Below, piece by piece: positions 11,041 to 21,130 of a stretch of DNA of 38,583 nt. The notes beneath the pieces were generated by a model that had not been told where the DNA came from, searched no databases, and worked only from the letters and a program-made list of their open reading frames with translations. This DNA comes from Acanthaster planci (lineage: Eukaryota; Echinodermata; Asteroidea; Valvatida; Acanthasteridae), in the NCBI RefSeq assembly GCF_001949145.1, contig NW_019091704.1, forward strand, positions 13,420 to 52,002, written 5' to 3'. How positions within the stretch are numbered: position 1 is the stretch's first letter; each line of letters opens with the position of its first letter. The position numbers and the translations under genes were made by a program.

Positions 11041-11455
11041 AGAGGGATTTCACATTAGTGCCATCTGCGCATAGCTGCATCGAAACCGAGGCTCTCAGTG
11101 CTGAACTTTCTCGCGCGCGCCCGCGGAGTCCACACAGTACATGGAGTATCCGGTTCGTAAGTGTGACGCCACTTCAGTTTTAACCACGCCCGCTGCACAA
11201 GACACACGACCATCGCAGGTACGTTAGTTCGCGGTCAATNNNNNNNNNNNNNNNNNNNNNNNNNNNNNNNNNNNNNNNNNNNNNNNNNNNNNNNNNNNNN
11301 NNNNNNNNNNNNNNNNNNNNNNNNNTATTTTGTGTCTTGACTCCTTACTTTCAATCGTCTGATCGTATTAAGAATTGAAGCTGACACGTACAGCCTCGTT
11401 TTTAAACGCGGAAGTGCGCAGATTGACGCTAAAAGCGTCGTATTGGGATCCCTCT
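11041..11455. mobile_element. MITE copy 1, inserted in the P transposase C-terminal exon
   Basis: The left end reads AGAGGGATTTCACATTAGTG. The right end, on the minus strand, reads AGAGGGATCCCAATACGACG. Both ends share downstream CTGCGCA and ACCGAGGCT/AACGAGGCT blocks. AT flanks each side (11039-11040 and 11456-11457), consistent with a 2-bp target duplication. The middle contains the assembly gap. The body recurs inverted at 12711-13022 and 13552-13860. Confidence 0.75.
11240..11325. other. Assembly gap (86 n)
   Basis: A run of n inside MITE copy 1. From the inverted copies at 12841-12948 and 13646-13747 the missing piece should be about 100 bp of MITE interior, so the gap size is roughly right. 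Confidence 0.95.
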
Positions 11456-12101
11456 ATTGCAGACACAATTGTTGCTGACCGAGGTAGAGCACCTTTGGTT
11501 GTGTAAAGCAGCCTTTCGAGGTATGACTAGCCCATCACGGTTTTTCTTTTTTAAGAGGCCTTAACCTGTTGCCATCGGCATTCCAGTTGAGGTGCAAGAT
11601 TGACAGTCTGGGCATATCAAGCATTTTTTTGTCATTCGAATGACAAAGCCTGCAATATACCCATTAGCAGCATGCTTGACTGGAGAAAGCGAGAAAGTAG
11701 TCATATTCGTTCTTGGATGGTTTTTGTCATTCAAGCAAGTCATATCTTCTGATGAGGAGCATGTCCCTCAGTTCAGAATCTGCCTCTCCAGTTAGGTAGC
11801 TTGTCTTGCACTTAGCACTTGATACATGTAGGATGGAGGTGTCTTCTTGGGCAATGCAGTTGCCTCCCTGACCATTAACTTGATATCTTACAAGCAGTTG
11901 CTTGAAACTGTTGCTTGAAACTGTCTGACTGTCGGGTTGTCGTTGCAACCATTGGCAGATCTTTCTTCAACATGGTCTTGGGACAGCTTGTATGTGAGGA
12001 GATACTCAATCATTGGAGCATCGCATTTTACAATTGTATCAAAGGTACCCTGTACACTCGTGACTGCGACCAAGAATCCAACGAATCCTGTCTTCCTCTT
12101 G
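11456..12101 (-). pseudogene. P-element/THAP9-type transposase, exon 3
   Basis: After an acceptor TTTAAG (12103/12102) the minus strand reads RKTGFVGFLVAVTSVQG, then YLLTYKLSQDHVE, NPTVRQF, QLLVRYQVNGQGGNC, SILHV, later YIAGFVIRM with a CxxC pair (CLICPDC), and KKNRDGLVIP before the MITE edge. These are landmarks of the C-terminal half of P-type transposases; the SQDHVE segment holds the last acidic catalytic residues in the family. The order and strand agree with the catalytic exon at 14809-16381. Breaks: the family's residues after HVE are deleted; a 13-bp tandem duplication (TTGCTTGAAACTG at 11898-11910 and 11911-11923) shifts the frame; stops follow near 11727 and 11561. It cannot encode a working protein. 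Confidence 0.72.
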
Positions 12102-12710
12102 CTTAAAGATCAACTCCAACTGTTTTAAAAGTTTTGAAAATAAAGTGTTATTGCGTTTAGTGTGTAATAAATCATATTTCATTACCAAATCCTGTCTGTA
12201 TTGCGTCTGTATTTTTTGTAATTTTGCCGAAACTTTCGAACGTTGTCTTTGAGTTTTATGAAAAATTTCCACAAACTGACCGCTGGTAGCGCTGTTGAGA
12301 AACGAAATTTGTATGATGTAATACCCACAGACATATAAACCTATGGACCGCCAGGTCCTATTAAAAACTACAGGGGTTTTCCGTGATCTGCGCGGCGCCA
12401 CACTAAAATCAAAACTGTGGGCAAATTCACCCCTCGGTATAGGGAATTGACGCTCAGTTGAAGAATTCCAGCCATAAAATTCTATGAAGCCATTTTTCGA
12501 TTGTAAAAAAAAAATCCTCTATTTACTTAATGTGGCCCATAGGGATTCAAAACAACGCAGTTGCAACATTTGAAAAGAAGAGATAGCAGTACCGAAGAGC
12601 AAAAAGGTGCACGTATTTGAAAGCACATGTAAACAAATACAAGCAATGTAAATGCGTTGCGCGTAATGCGCACTGGACGCGCTGCTATCCGTCGCTTCGC
12701 TCATGCCCAT
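12102..12710. other. Probable intron of the P transposase gene
   Basis: This lies between the acceptor of exon 3 and MITE copy 2. A minus-strand frame at 12039-12401 has no family match and overlaps exon 3 in another frame. I see no gene here. Confidence 0.45.
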
Positions 12711-13022
12711 AGAAGGATCCCAATACGACGCTTTTAGCGTCAATCTGCGCACTTCCGCGTTTAAAAACGAGGCTGTACGTGTCAGCTTCAATTCTTAATT
12801 CGATCAGACGACTGAAAGTAAGGAGTAAAGACACAAAATACATAAAGGTATATTAAATTCAGACTTTTCAGGCTGCAAATTTTTGTAGAAAAGTCTTTCA
12901 GGATGACTCGACACGTGAAATCAAATTAAATAAAGGCAATTGACCGCGAACTAACGTACCTGCGATGGTCGTTTATCTTGTGCAGTGGGCGTGGTTTAAA
13001 CTGAAGTGGCACCACACTTACA
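12711..13022. mobile_element. MITE copy 2, left part, cut at an assembly join
   Basis: It begins AGAAGGATCCCAATACGACG, preceded by AT, and is the inverted counterpart of MITE copy 1. It stops abruptly before n at 13023, in the phrase ACCACACTTAC. The same phrase continues into GAACCGGATACTGCATATAC at 13827, in the other haplotype-like copy. Confidence 0.75.
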
Positions 13023-13023
13023 N
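13023..13023. other. Single n marking a probable misjoin
   Basis: A lone undetermined base separates the truncated MITE copy 2 from an exact restart of the segment already seen at 10490. This is what an assembler leaves when two allelic contigs are laid end to end. Confidence 0.7.
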
Positions 13024-13281
13024 TCAATTTTTGTCAGTTTTCTTATTGTTTTTTGCTCTTTGGGAAACAGTATGTTCAAGAAAAGTCACTGGTCAGTGGG
13101 TGAGCTTTTCAGTGGAAGTATTGACCCAGGCAATCCCCCCATGACTTTTTACAGAAGTGACAAGTAGGATTGTAACTGATCTGACTTTTGATTGGCTTGA
13201 CAACAACTCTGAATTGCTTCATTGTGTTACTTGTTCTTCAGCGACCTTCATTCTTCAAAGAAGACTACATTTGATGTTGGA

Positions 13282-13526
13282 CTATTCACGCCCATTCATC
13301 AACAAAATCACTTTGACCAACTGCTTGCGTAGCTTTGCACCAGTTATCTTCTCAGTGAAGCATTTGACGAGATGTTGCATGCGGATTTTGATGTAGCATC
13401 TAGCAATGCACTTGATGAGAGCAAAGATGTGGTTATGATCTGGTGCACAGTCCAACATGTGGCCATGTAGTTCTCAGTACAAACGCTTATTTAGGCCCAA
13501 CGACATTGCAGCAATCCTGTAACTAT
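13282..13526 (-). pseudogene. Second copy of the P transposase C-terminal end
   Basis: Near-identical to 10796-11040, including the in-frame TGA and the terminal TAG (13282-13284). Most likely the other allele rather than a second gene. In this copy exon 3 is missing: the MITE junction leads straight into 14245 and onward. Confidence 0.65.
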
Positions 13527-14244
13527 AGAGGGATTTCACATTAGTGCCATCTGCGCACTTCCGCGTTTAAAAACGAGGCTGTACGTGTCAGCTTCAATTC
13601 TTAATTCGATCAGACGACTGAAAGTAAGGAGTAAAGACACAAAATACATAAAGGTATGTTAAATTCAGACTTTTCAGGCTGCAAATTTTTGTAGAAAAGT
13701 CTTTCAGGATGACTCGACACGTGAAATCAAATTAAATAAAGGCAATTTACCGCGAACTAACGTACCTGCGATGGTCGTTTATCTTGTGCAGTGGGCGTGG
13801 TTTAAACTGAAGTGGCACCACACTTACGAACCGGATACTGCATATACTGTATCGAGTCCGCCTGCGCGCGCGATGAAGTTCAACCCAGAGTGCGTTCGAA
13901 TAGCTTCCCCGAATACACCAGTGTTACACTCAAGGGACGCCTCAAAATGAGGCTTATCGAACGCTTTGTTTTCCAAGGCATTCTGGGAAAAAGGTTAAGT
14001 CCCCACCACATTCCATCATGTTCGTCCATGCTCGAACAGTCCATCCGTGACGTCATTACATTCGGGCAGCCTCCAGAGAATCTCTCGCCAGCTGGGGTAG
14101 TGGTGGCTGACACCTGGACAGGCACGAACATCACGTGATGGCTAAACGAACGCTCTCGTGTAAGTTTGACTTATCTAACGCACCCAATGAGAGCCTCGGT
14201 TTCGATGCGGATGTGCGCAGACGGCGCTAATGTGAAATCCATCT
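13527..14244. mobile_element. MITE copy 2 fused to the end of copy 1 (deletion allele)
   Basis: The left end is AGAGGGATTTCACATTAGTG, identical to the left end of MITE copy 1. At CATCTGCGCA it switches to ACTTCCGCGTTTAAAAACGA, the internal sequence of MITE copy 2 (compare 12748). The right end, on the minus strand, reads AGATGGATTTCACATTAGCG. AT flanks both ends (13525-13526 and 14245-14246). About 300 bp at 13880-14185 has no counterpart in copy 1. Confidence 0.72.
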
Positions 14245-14808
14245 ATACTTTCCAAAATCACGGTTTTACGCCAAAAACCGGCGATCCATGCGTTCATTTG
14301 TCTGTGGTAATACCGGAGAAAAATTGAAACTGGCATCCGTGGCACGACTGGTTGCGCTATGAACGTACATAGGCCTAAACATGAAATTGGAGCCAGAGCT
14401 GTATGTGCGTGCACAGCGTGTCAGGGATATCTATGTGCAGGTTCTACTGTGCTGCATTATCTCTTTTCGGTCGAGAGTTTGTGCTCCTTTCTTCATGACA
14501 ATTATGCCCAAATCGTGCACCTTGGTGGACGCACTAGAAATTCTGCGAAAGAACTGGGATTGAAATTCTTCGAGTTTCTGAAGAATGTCAGCATTCTTCA
14601 AGTTTGTGCTGTCGTCCGCAGCTCTGCGTGCTATATGGATGCATGTAGGGATGCATCTAGCGCGCACTGTGGTATTTCCTCTCCACGGTAATACATCACA
14701 TAAATCAATATTCATTAGATGCTAATGAGTCGTGACGACACGTCTATTTTTACAACTGTGGACTGGACTCCCAGGAAAAAGTAGGTTTTATTAACACAAA
14801 AACGTGTG
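14245..14808. other. Probable intron of the P transposase gene
   Basis: No frame here is recognised. It lies between the MITE and the stop codon of the catalytic exon frame. GT/AG borders that would join the catalytic exon to exon 3 are not obvious, and the donor may be mutated. Confidence 0.4.
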
Positions 14809-16381
14809 CTACACGGGAGATATTGATATATGTGCCAGTTTTATTAGCCCTTCTGAAAAGAATTCAATATGAGAAAAATCAACATCGTTGCAGTTGGTCT
14901 TTAAGTAAATTGGCTGCCCATCATGTTTGAGATATGCCAGATATGAGAAGGACTGCTGAAGGAATCCCCTCCACCGCCATTCATTGTGCCTTCTCAGTGG
15001 AGACTTGTAGTTGCGGACCAGTGGATTGCGTGAATTCATTATGTGTAACAGGCAATCTATACATCTGATGAATTCAACAATGGGTTCCGAGCCCTGAAAC
15101 TGGGGAAGATGAAGCTCCTTGTTGCAGAACTCAATGGCATCAGGTACACTGCTGCTTAGAGCATGGGTAGCGAGATTGACTTTCATCTTTTGCCTTGTCC
15201 AGTCGATATGTGCTTTCTTCAACTTGTTGCCAAGGCGCATTAACCCTTCCATTTCTTGAAGTTTGTGAGTCTTCCACAAAAGACCGTGAGATCTTGCCAC
15301 CATCTGGGGAATGTATCACCCAGCCAGTTACTAAGGTATTCCTGACCAGCTTCAACATATGACAGATGTCGAGAAGGATGTAGACTGGCCAATCTGTGTT
15401 TGATGGATGTGGGAATGATGTTTTCAGATTTGGGATGCTGATTTTTGCACCAAATGCTTGCAGCATGGACATGTGGCAAGGGGGCCCATCACATGTAAGG
15501 GAGATGCAATACACGCCAACATCATGGAGTCGAACCAAGCATTGCTCAATCAAGTTTACACGCTCTTGGCCTGTCATGCCATTAACAAGGAAATATGCAA
15601 CCGGCAACTTCCAGTTGCTGTTAATTAACTGCCACAACCATATATACAAGGCATCATGGGCAACAGGTATGTTGTCATCCCGGGCGTTACCGTCTACACC
15701 AATGTCAACATAGCCATGGAACTTGGACCCATCCCATTCAACATGTTTTCTGATTGCCATCTCATCCAACATGAGGGCACAGACCAGTTGCCTTCCTTTT
15801 GCCATCTCTTCCTGTGCTTTTAACTGCAGGGCAGCAAATGCTTCCAGGGTAAAGCCTGGCTCTCCAATACCACTACCACTTTTTGATGGTTGCTGAGTGT
15901 GGTAAGGTCAAGTCGAAGCTCTTGTGAACATATTTGTAGGCTTTTGCACTATAGAAGTGCAGAGTGGGCGCGAATGATCGTAGCACTGGGGGGCAAGTGT
16001 CCCGGTGGAGGTTGCCTGTCTTAGTGCTCCTCATCCTGCCTAGTACCCCTGAAGGAACATCTGTACATGTTTGTGCCAAGCTTCATTTTGGGAGAGGAGT
16101 TGTTTGTTTTGCAGCAATTTTACAATATCCTGCAATGATTTCACCTTCTTTTTTAGGCGCCGAGATTTTTGTTGTGTGGTTTTTACTTTATTTTTTTAGA
16201 GCATCAATGCAATCCAGAGCACCATTTAATTTTCTTTCAGTACTCTGGGACTCTCTTGTATCGAATACGAATGATCATGAAATGATGCTGAAACCTTAGT
16301 GCTATTACTTTCACGAGGCTAGTGCTCTGTTTGCTTGTTTGGGACATCTCTTTCTCTTGGTGGTTTCCTTGATGGATGACC
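14809..16381 (-). pseudogene. P-element/THAP9-type transposase, coiled coil and catalytic core exon
   Basis: After an acceptor TTTGCAG (16383/16382) the minus strand encodes a basic coiled coil (LDCIDAL, then QQKSRRLKKKVKSLQ), then DVPSGVLGRMRS, FYSAKAYKYVHKSF, PHSATIKKW, EPGFTLEAFAALQ, CALMLDEMAIRKHVEWDG, YFLVNGMTGQERVNL, VYCISLTCDGPPCH, LDICHMLKLVRNTL and RLGNKLKKAHIDW through to LNSRNP-like MNSRNPL. These follow the order of P-type transposases. The Asp of MLDEMAIR and of TCDGPPCH are the first two catalytic acids of the family's RNase H-like fold, and both are kept. Frame breaks: a stop and shift at about 15873 (after IKKW), a shift at about 15290 (before HKLQEMEG), and stops in the coiled coil near 16200-16300. 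The THAP exon would be 18285-18542 and the C-terminus 11456-12101. Confidence 0.85.
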
Positions 16382-18284
16382 CTGCAAATGAACAAACAAA
16401 ATACAGATAATCATATACGCGTTTGCCTTATCTTTGTGTATTGGACTTTATAATATATCGTCAAAAACGCCAAAAAGAAAACAATTCAGTCATTAACAGG
16501 GACATGGAGTCCCCGTTCAATGTACATGCCCCAACCTTTTCATCTCTTTGCACTTCATTCTTATTTTCTCATTGATGGTATTTTGTTTATTTTAGTTTGC
16601 TGGTGGATGTACTCAGACACCAACTGTTTACATTTAATGCTTTGTTGCAATGACATTGGGCTTGTATGGGACTTACTGGAATATAATCCATAACAGCAGA
16701 TGAGCGAGTGTTTAAGTGATTTTCAATCAGAACTGAGTAAACCAGAAGACTATATCTTTGTTTATTCAAAATCTCGCTGTGTTGATGATTTGAACCCTGA
16801 TTCCCCTTCCGTTTCATTTCCATGGCCATGATCCAGGCAATTAGAAATTACACTGTATTGTGCACATTGCCGCAGAAATCTGGTATATGCTGTAATAAGG
16901 GAAGTCAAGATTTTCATGGACTGATTTGTTGTTTACTTACAGCTTTGTAGTCTGGTGTGTTTGTGATTAACATACAAAATTATGCATGCTTAACTTGTTA
17001 CGAATTGCTCATGCATATCAATAAACAGGACACAAAATACCTGGAATGTCATTCACCCAAATAATGAATCTGGCTGCTGTTCTGAAAAGCTCAAATTTAA
17101 ATAACATTCATGAACACATTGATATCATACACTACTGTATTTTGGTATGTAATAGCAAACTTAAAGCACCATCACTTCGAGTCGAAAGTAAGCAATCCTC
17201 GGTTAAGTATTTCTGTGGAAGTGTCCAAGTCTAAATTGAAACTGATGAATAACAAAGGTTACTTAATTAATAAGTACCAGTGGAATCGAACCACTCTAGC
17301 GATGCTCAAGGAAAAGCATGCACTAAATGACCAAGAGCACACTAAGCCAACCTGAGATACTTTTCATTGGTTAGAGTGAGCCAACACAACAGTATAATGG
17401 GAAACATGTCCACATCAATAATTAATTTCACAAATACATGCAACTCAATCCAGGTCATGAATTGAGTAAATTGGCAATTATACATTCTGATTTGTACAAA
17501 CTACTATTACCATGTTACAGTTGCACATGTTGTATTGCTATTTAAGTTGACCTTCAAGAGTTGAACCGCTTTCCAAGTAATGAGACTCACTTAAGGGATG
17601 ACTAGTTGAACCACAAGGCCCTTGGGGAGGAAAGCAGGGCTGGACCGGATGGGCCATGAGGCAGCCCACCGGCCTTATAAGGAAAAGTCTGAGTTCATTA
17701 AATTGACTAACCCACCCTCAAATCCAAATGAACCAAACATATTCATGCACACTGTATTAATTTACAAAGACTAGTAGCCAATACCTAATAAGGCAAGGAA
17801 ACTTATATGATGGATGAAAAATGGAATGTCCAGCAAATGTAAAAAATCCCTATGAGCTCTGGCAATCGGGCAGAGAGCCGCACATCGAGCCAGCCGAATA
17901 AACCACATCAACTACAGTACAACTTTGTCCCAAGTTATCCTCTTGTGTCGATCCATATAACCTGTCGGGTTATACTTCTGTAGAGTATGAGGGCAATAGA
18001 GTTACTATGTGCTAGAGGTGAAAAATTAAACTTATTCTAAAAAGTACCTTTTCCTTATTCTTTTCACATGGTCAGTGAAATTCAACATTCTTCTTTGCAG
18101 TGTTTTATTTCCTCGGTAGTTCAGTGGATTTATCTCAAATATCATGTTGTTTTTTCTTTCCAAAACAATAGCCTATCCCAATCATACATGTCAGTTCATG
18201 CAGAAACAATACAAGAACTTCGAGTGAAATTTTGGGAAATGTAGAAAGGAATATGTACCAAAACATATGTAGGCCTCGTCTCAG
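16382..18284. other. Probable intron 1 of the P transposase gene
   Basis: About 1.9 kb between the THAP exon and the catalytic exon. It holds a tRNA-like SINE head (17265-17356) and otherwise AT-rich sequence with short frames. The minus frame at 16587-16829 shows no family motif. Confidence 0.5.
17265..17356 (-). repeat. tRNA-derived SINE head or tRNA pseudogene
   Basis: The minus strand has a box A-like TGGCTTAGTGTGC and, about 60 nt later, AGTGGTTCGATTCCACT. The latter is a perfect 5-bp T stem with a 7-nt loop and a good box B (GGTTCGATTCC). A 5-bp stem ATGCT/AGCAT lies where the anticodon arm would be. The acceptor stem does not pair, so this is not a functional tRNA. A tRNA-derived SINE promoter is the simplest reading. 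Confidence 0.5.
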
Positions 18285-18542
18285 TTATGAATTATGGCTG
18301 GCCTTTTGTAGATGAGGAGAAAAATTGAAAACTGTTGGTACAGCACCCGCTTTAAGGTGAACTGTCTGCCTAGTCTTACCAAAGCAGGAGTCTGCAAAGT
18401 GATCTGAGCAAAAAACCGATATTTTTCTCGGAAACCATTTATCTCTTCTTGTTTTTATGATCCACATGTTAAGTAGAGAATGCCGCCCACAAGGAAATCC
18501 AAAACGGGAAAAGAAAGTTGTCTTTCCTTTGAACCTCAGCAA
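18285..18542 (-). pseudogene. THAP domain exon, probably of the P transposase gene
   Basis: The minus strand reads TTFFSRFGFPCGRHSLLNMW, then RDKWFPRKISVFCSDHFADS and CF, and later LKAGAVPTVFNF. This is the second two-thirds of a THAP zinc finger: FxFP, the conserved Trp, C-x2-H in CSDH, and the terminal AVPT box that defines the domain. The first zinc pair (C-x2-4-C) and the initiator Met are not found upstream in this frame, so an earlier exon is missing or lost. The frame ends at 18285 with no clear donor; CAAAAG|GCCAGC is where a donor might have been. Spacing, strand and family logic (P transposases start with THAP) link it to the catalytic exon at 14809-16381. Confidence 0.72.
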
Positions 18543-19814
18543 GAGGACTTCATGTACTAGGAAGAAATGTTGTATCTTGCCTCCTCTTAAGAGGTTGTGT
18601 TCAGAGTGTTTGGGGAGTCAAAAGTTTTCACGAGATTTCGTTTTTTTTCCTGGACTACATCCTTAAATCAGATGCCTGTGGCCCACCAAGAGGCCATCGA
18701 GAAGACTGCAGTTTGACACGCACGTTTTTCAGAAAAATACCCGAAAACGTTTTGCATCGGCGTAGGCCTACACTGTTGGCCTACTTTTGTGCATTTTACA
18801 TTGACGTTACTAGTAGGCTAGCCCCACAAATAGGGCTGTGGTGGCCCTCTTTTACAATCTGTCTCTTATCTGTCGCCACCACAGCCCTACTTCAAGCTCA
18901 ACGCACGTCTTAAATTCATGAAATCCAAACTGCAGGATTGTCACAAACTTTGAATCCTAATATCTTCCGAAATGAGAACGACTCGACAATTTACTTACAC
19001 CAGCGTATTCCTCAGAAGTTGGACTTTTATATGAGCACCCTAAAGCTTTCCAAGATCGTATATTTTCCGATGTATGGCGCCTTGAAAAAACTGGCCTGTA
19101 CTAGCTGACCACCGGGGGCGCCATTTTGAAAAACGAAAGCAGCACTTCTTGCGTCGGATTTCAAGGCACCCGACAGGCGCATTGGGTCAACAGATTTCAC
19201 GCATTGTAATTGGCCAACCCGTTAAAAACTCTTGGAGGCACACCAGTTTGAAACTCCCATATTAAGCTAAATAAAATTATGAAAGGGCTGCGAAGCACGA
19301 TACCGAAGCGTAGAAGGGCGCTTGCAAATTTTTTAGTCGAGTTACTACCGCGGCACATTACTATCTCGCCGCGGCGAGTTAAATCGTTGAATGTCTATCT
19401 AGTCGCGGCGAGTTATATGATCTTGCCGTAGCGTCAAATTGACATCCCGCCGCGGTGAACTCAGTTTCATAAATCCCATATATGATCAGATAAGTCAAAA
19501 AATAGTTACTGCGCATGTGCTTGGCAAAATATCGTTCATTATAAATTCCTAGCGACTGGTCAATATCACCTGCCTAAATAGGAAAAGGAGTGCAACAGTT
19601 ATTGTCTTTTCATAAAAACGGTTAAACATCCACAGTGTAACTGTTTAGAATTTCTGTGACCGAATGCATGATTTTGTAGCAAAATTCCTTCCCTTTCTCG
19701 TGACAAATGCCTTCCTATATAGTTTTACCCATACTGAATTTACAACCTGTACTGACTAGTGAATAAATCCTCGTTTTTCATAAATGCTACAGTTTGGGTT
19801 CACTTTTGGCAATA
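18543..19814. other. Non-coding stretch with short palindromes
   Basis: No gene is recognised. AGGGCTGTGGTGGC at 18832-18845 is inverted at 18874-18887 (GCCACCACAGCCCT), giving a 14-bp stem. At 19340-19460 the phrase CGCCGCGGCGAGTT, containing a GC palindrome, recurs in imperfect form three or four times. Confidence 0.5.
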
Positions 19815-20010
19815 GCTCTAGCTAAATTGGATCTCAAGATATTACCTATTACAGATGGCATGTACAAATTGGTTTGCTCATAAGCATAATTGAACTTTAC
19901 ATCTTCATTTTGTTCAGTCATGCTTATAAATAATGAAGTTTCTGTGGAGAAACTAGTTTTGTACATGCCATTTGTAATATGTGATATCTTGAGATCCAGT
20001 TGAGCTATAC
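19815..20010. repeat. Long imperfect hairpin (foldback), ~195 bp
   Basis: The left arm runs from CTCTAGCTAAATTGGATCTC to GGCATGTACAAA. The right arm (about 19956-20008) is its reverse complement with few mismatches, including GGATCTCAAGATAT and GGCATGTACAAA. Inner pieces also pair (CATAAGCAT with ATGCTTATAAAT), so the stem extends toward the centre. It could be a foldback MITE; no coding frame spans it. Confidence 0.8.
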
Positions 20011-20737
20011 CTACCATTTTTTTGGGGGGGGGATCATTGCTAAACACCCTACTCATCAACACTAAGTAAAATACAAATTCTCTGCATTGAAGGATGTGGG
20101 TGAACAATTACATTAAAGAGTTTACTTTTTTTCACTACCCTGTATGTACATGTAGCAAGAGGGTCCTAAAAGTAAGGATTGATACATTTAGTGAACTCAG
20201 GATAATGCATGTTTACCCTAACAACAAAGACGTTTGCATGTTCACCAATTTTCAGTGATTGTCAAACCTAAATGTTTGTACAATGTAGTTCTTCATCAAG
20301 ATATGACAAGTTCAAAGACAGTATCTATTTACATGTTCAAATTCTGATGGTTGGCCATGCTGCAGCCAACTATAATGCCATGGCATTGAAGTTCTCATGA
20401 ACAATAGTTAAGAACCACAGATTGAATTTTCTACCATGCGACATAGTCATTAAAACCAGTGAATGTGACAAGTGGGTAAGATACTCACAGTGCAATGTCG
20501 TGGTTAGACCTTGCAGTCCAAGACCAGGAGCACCGAGACCTCGAGACCTTGTGTTTAAATTGCACAATTCAAATAAACGCAGGACCTAAACAGAATGAAT
20601 AGAACAGCACAGTCATGGTTGCTATGTCCGATTCATTTGTCTTTCTCCTTGTGCTGCCAAAGCGGCACAACATAAGAATTAATCTTCAAAGAAATATTGT
20701 GGGAACAGAAAGACAACTTTAATGATTCATGCTTTAG

Positions 20738-21130
20738 TCATTACTCATTGGGCGTGCATGCCCGATATTTTCAGATTCGTTGTATCAAGTTTTATTTTCG
20801 TTCTGCATGTATTACTTATTACTCCTATAATTATTGCTTTGGGTTTTATGTTTATCTGTTTTGGTAATATATTTCCACAAGTTTGGTTCTATATTTTAAG
20901 ATTCGTTCAATATAGTTTTATTTTTGTTCTATATTTACAGTTTTCGTCGTAAATTTATTAGTTTTGGTTTTATTTTAATTTGTTTTTGGTCATATATTTC
21001 TACAAGTTTGGTTACATATTTTCAGATCCGTTTTTACAGTTTTATATTCGTTCTATATTTGTAACTTTCGTTCCATATTCATAAAATTTAATTTTATTTT
21101 AATTCATATTGGTAATATATTTCAACAAGT
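20738..21130 (+). repeat. Tandem repeat, ~125-bp unit, about three copies
   Basis: GGTAATATATTTCCACAAG at 20863, GGTCATATATTTCTACAAG at 20988 and GGTAATATATTTCAACAAG at 21111 mark successive units 123-125 bp apart. The preceding partial unit starts near 20738. Units are T-rich on the plus strand, with a recurring GATTCGTT...TTTTATTTTCGTTCT phrase. Confidence 0.85.

Noticed and set aside
12039-12401. 120-codon minus-strand frame
   Set aside because: It overlaps transposase exon 3 in another frame, contains no motif, and lies where an intron is expected.
17265-17356. Functional tRNA gene
   Set aside because: The T arm and box B are good, but the acceptor ends do not pair and the anticodon loop is irregular.
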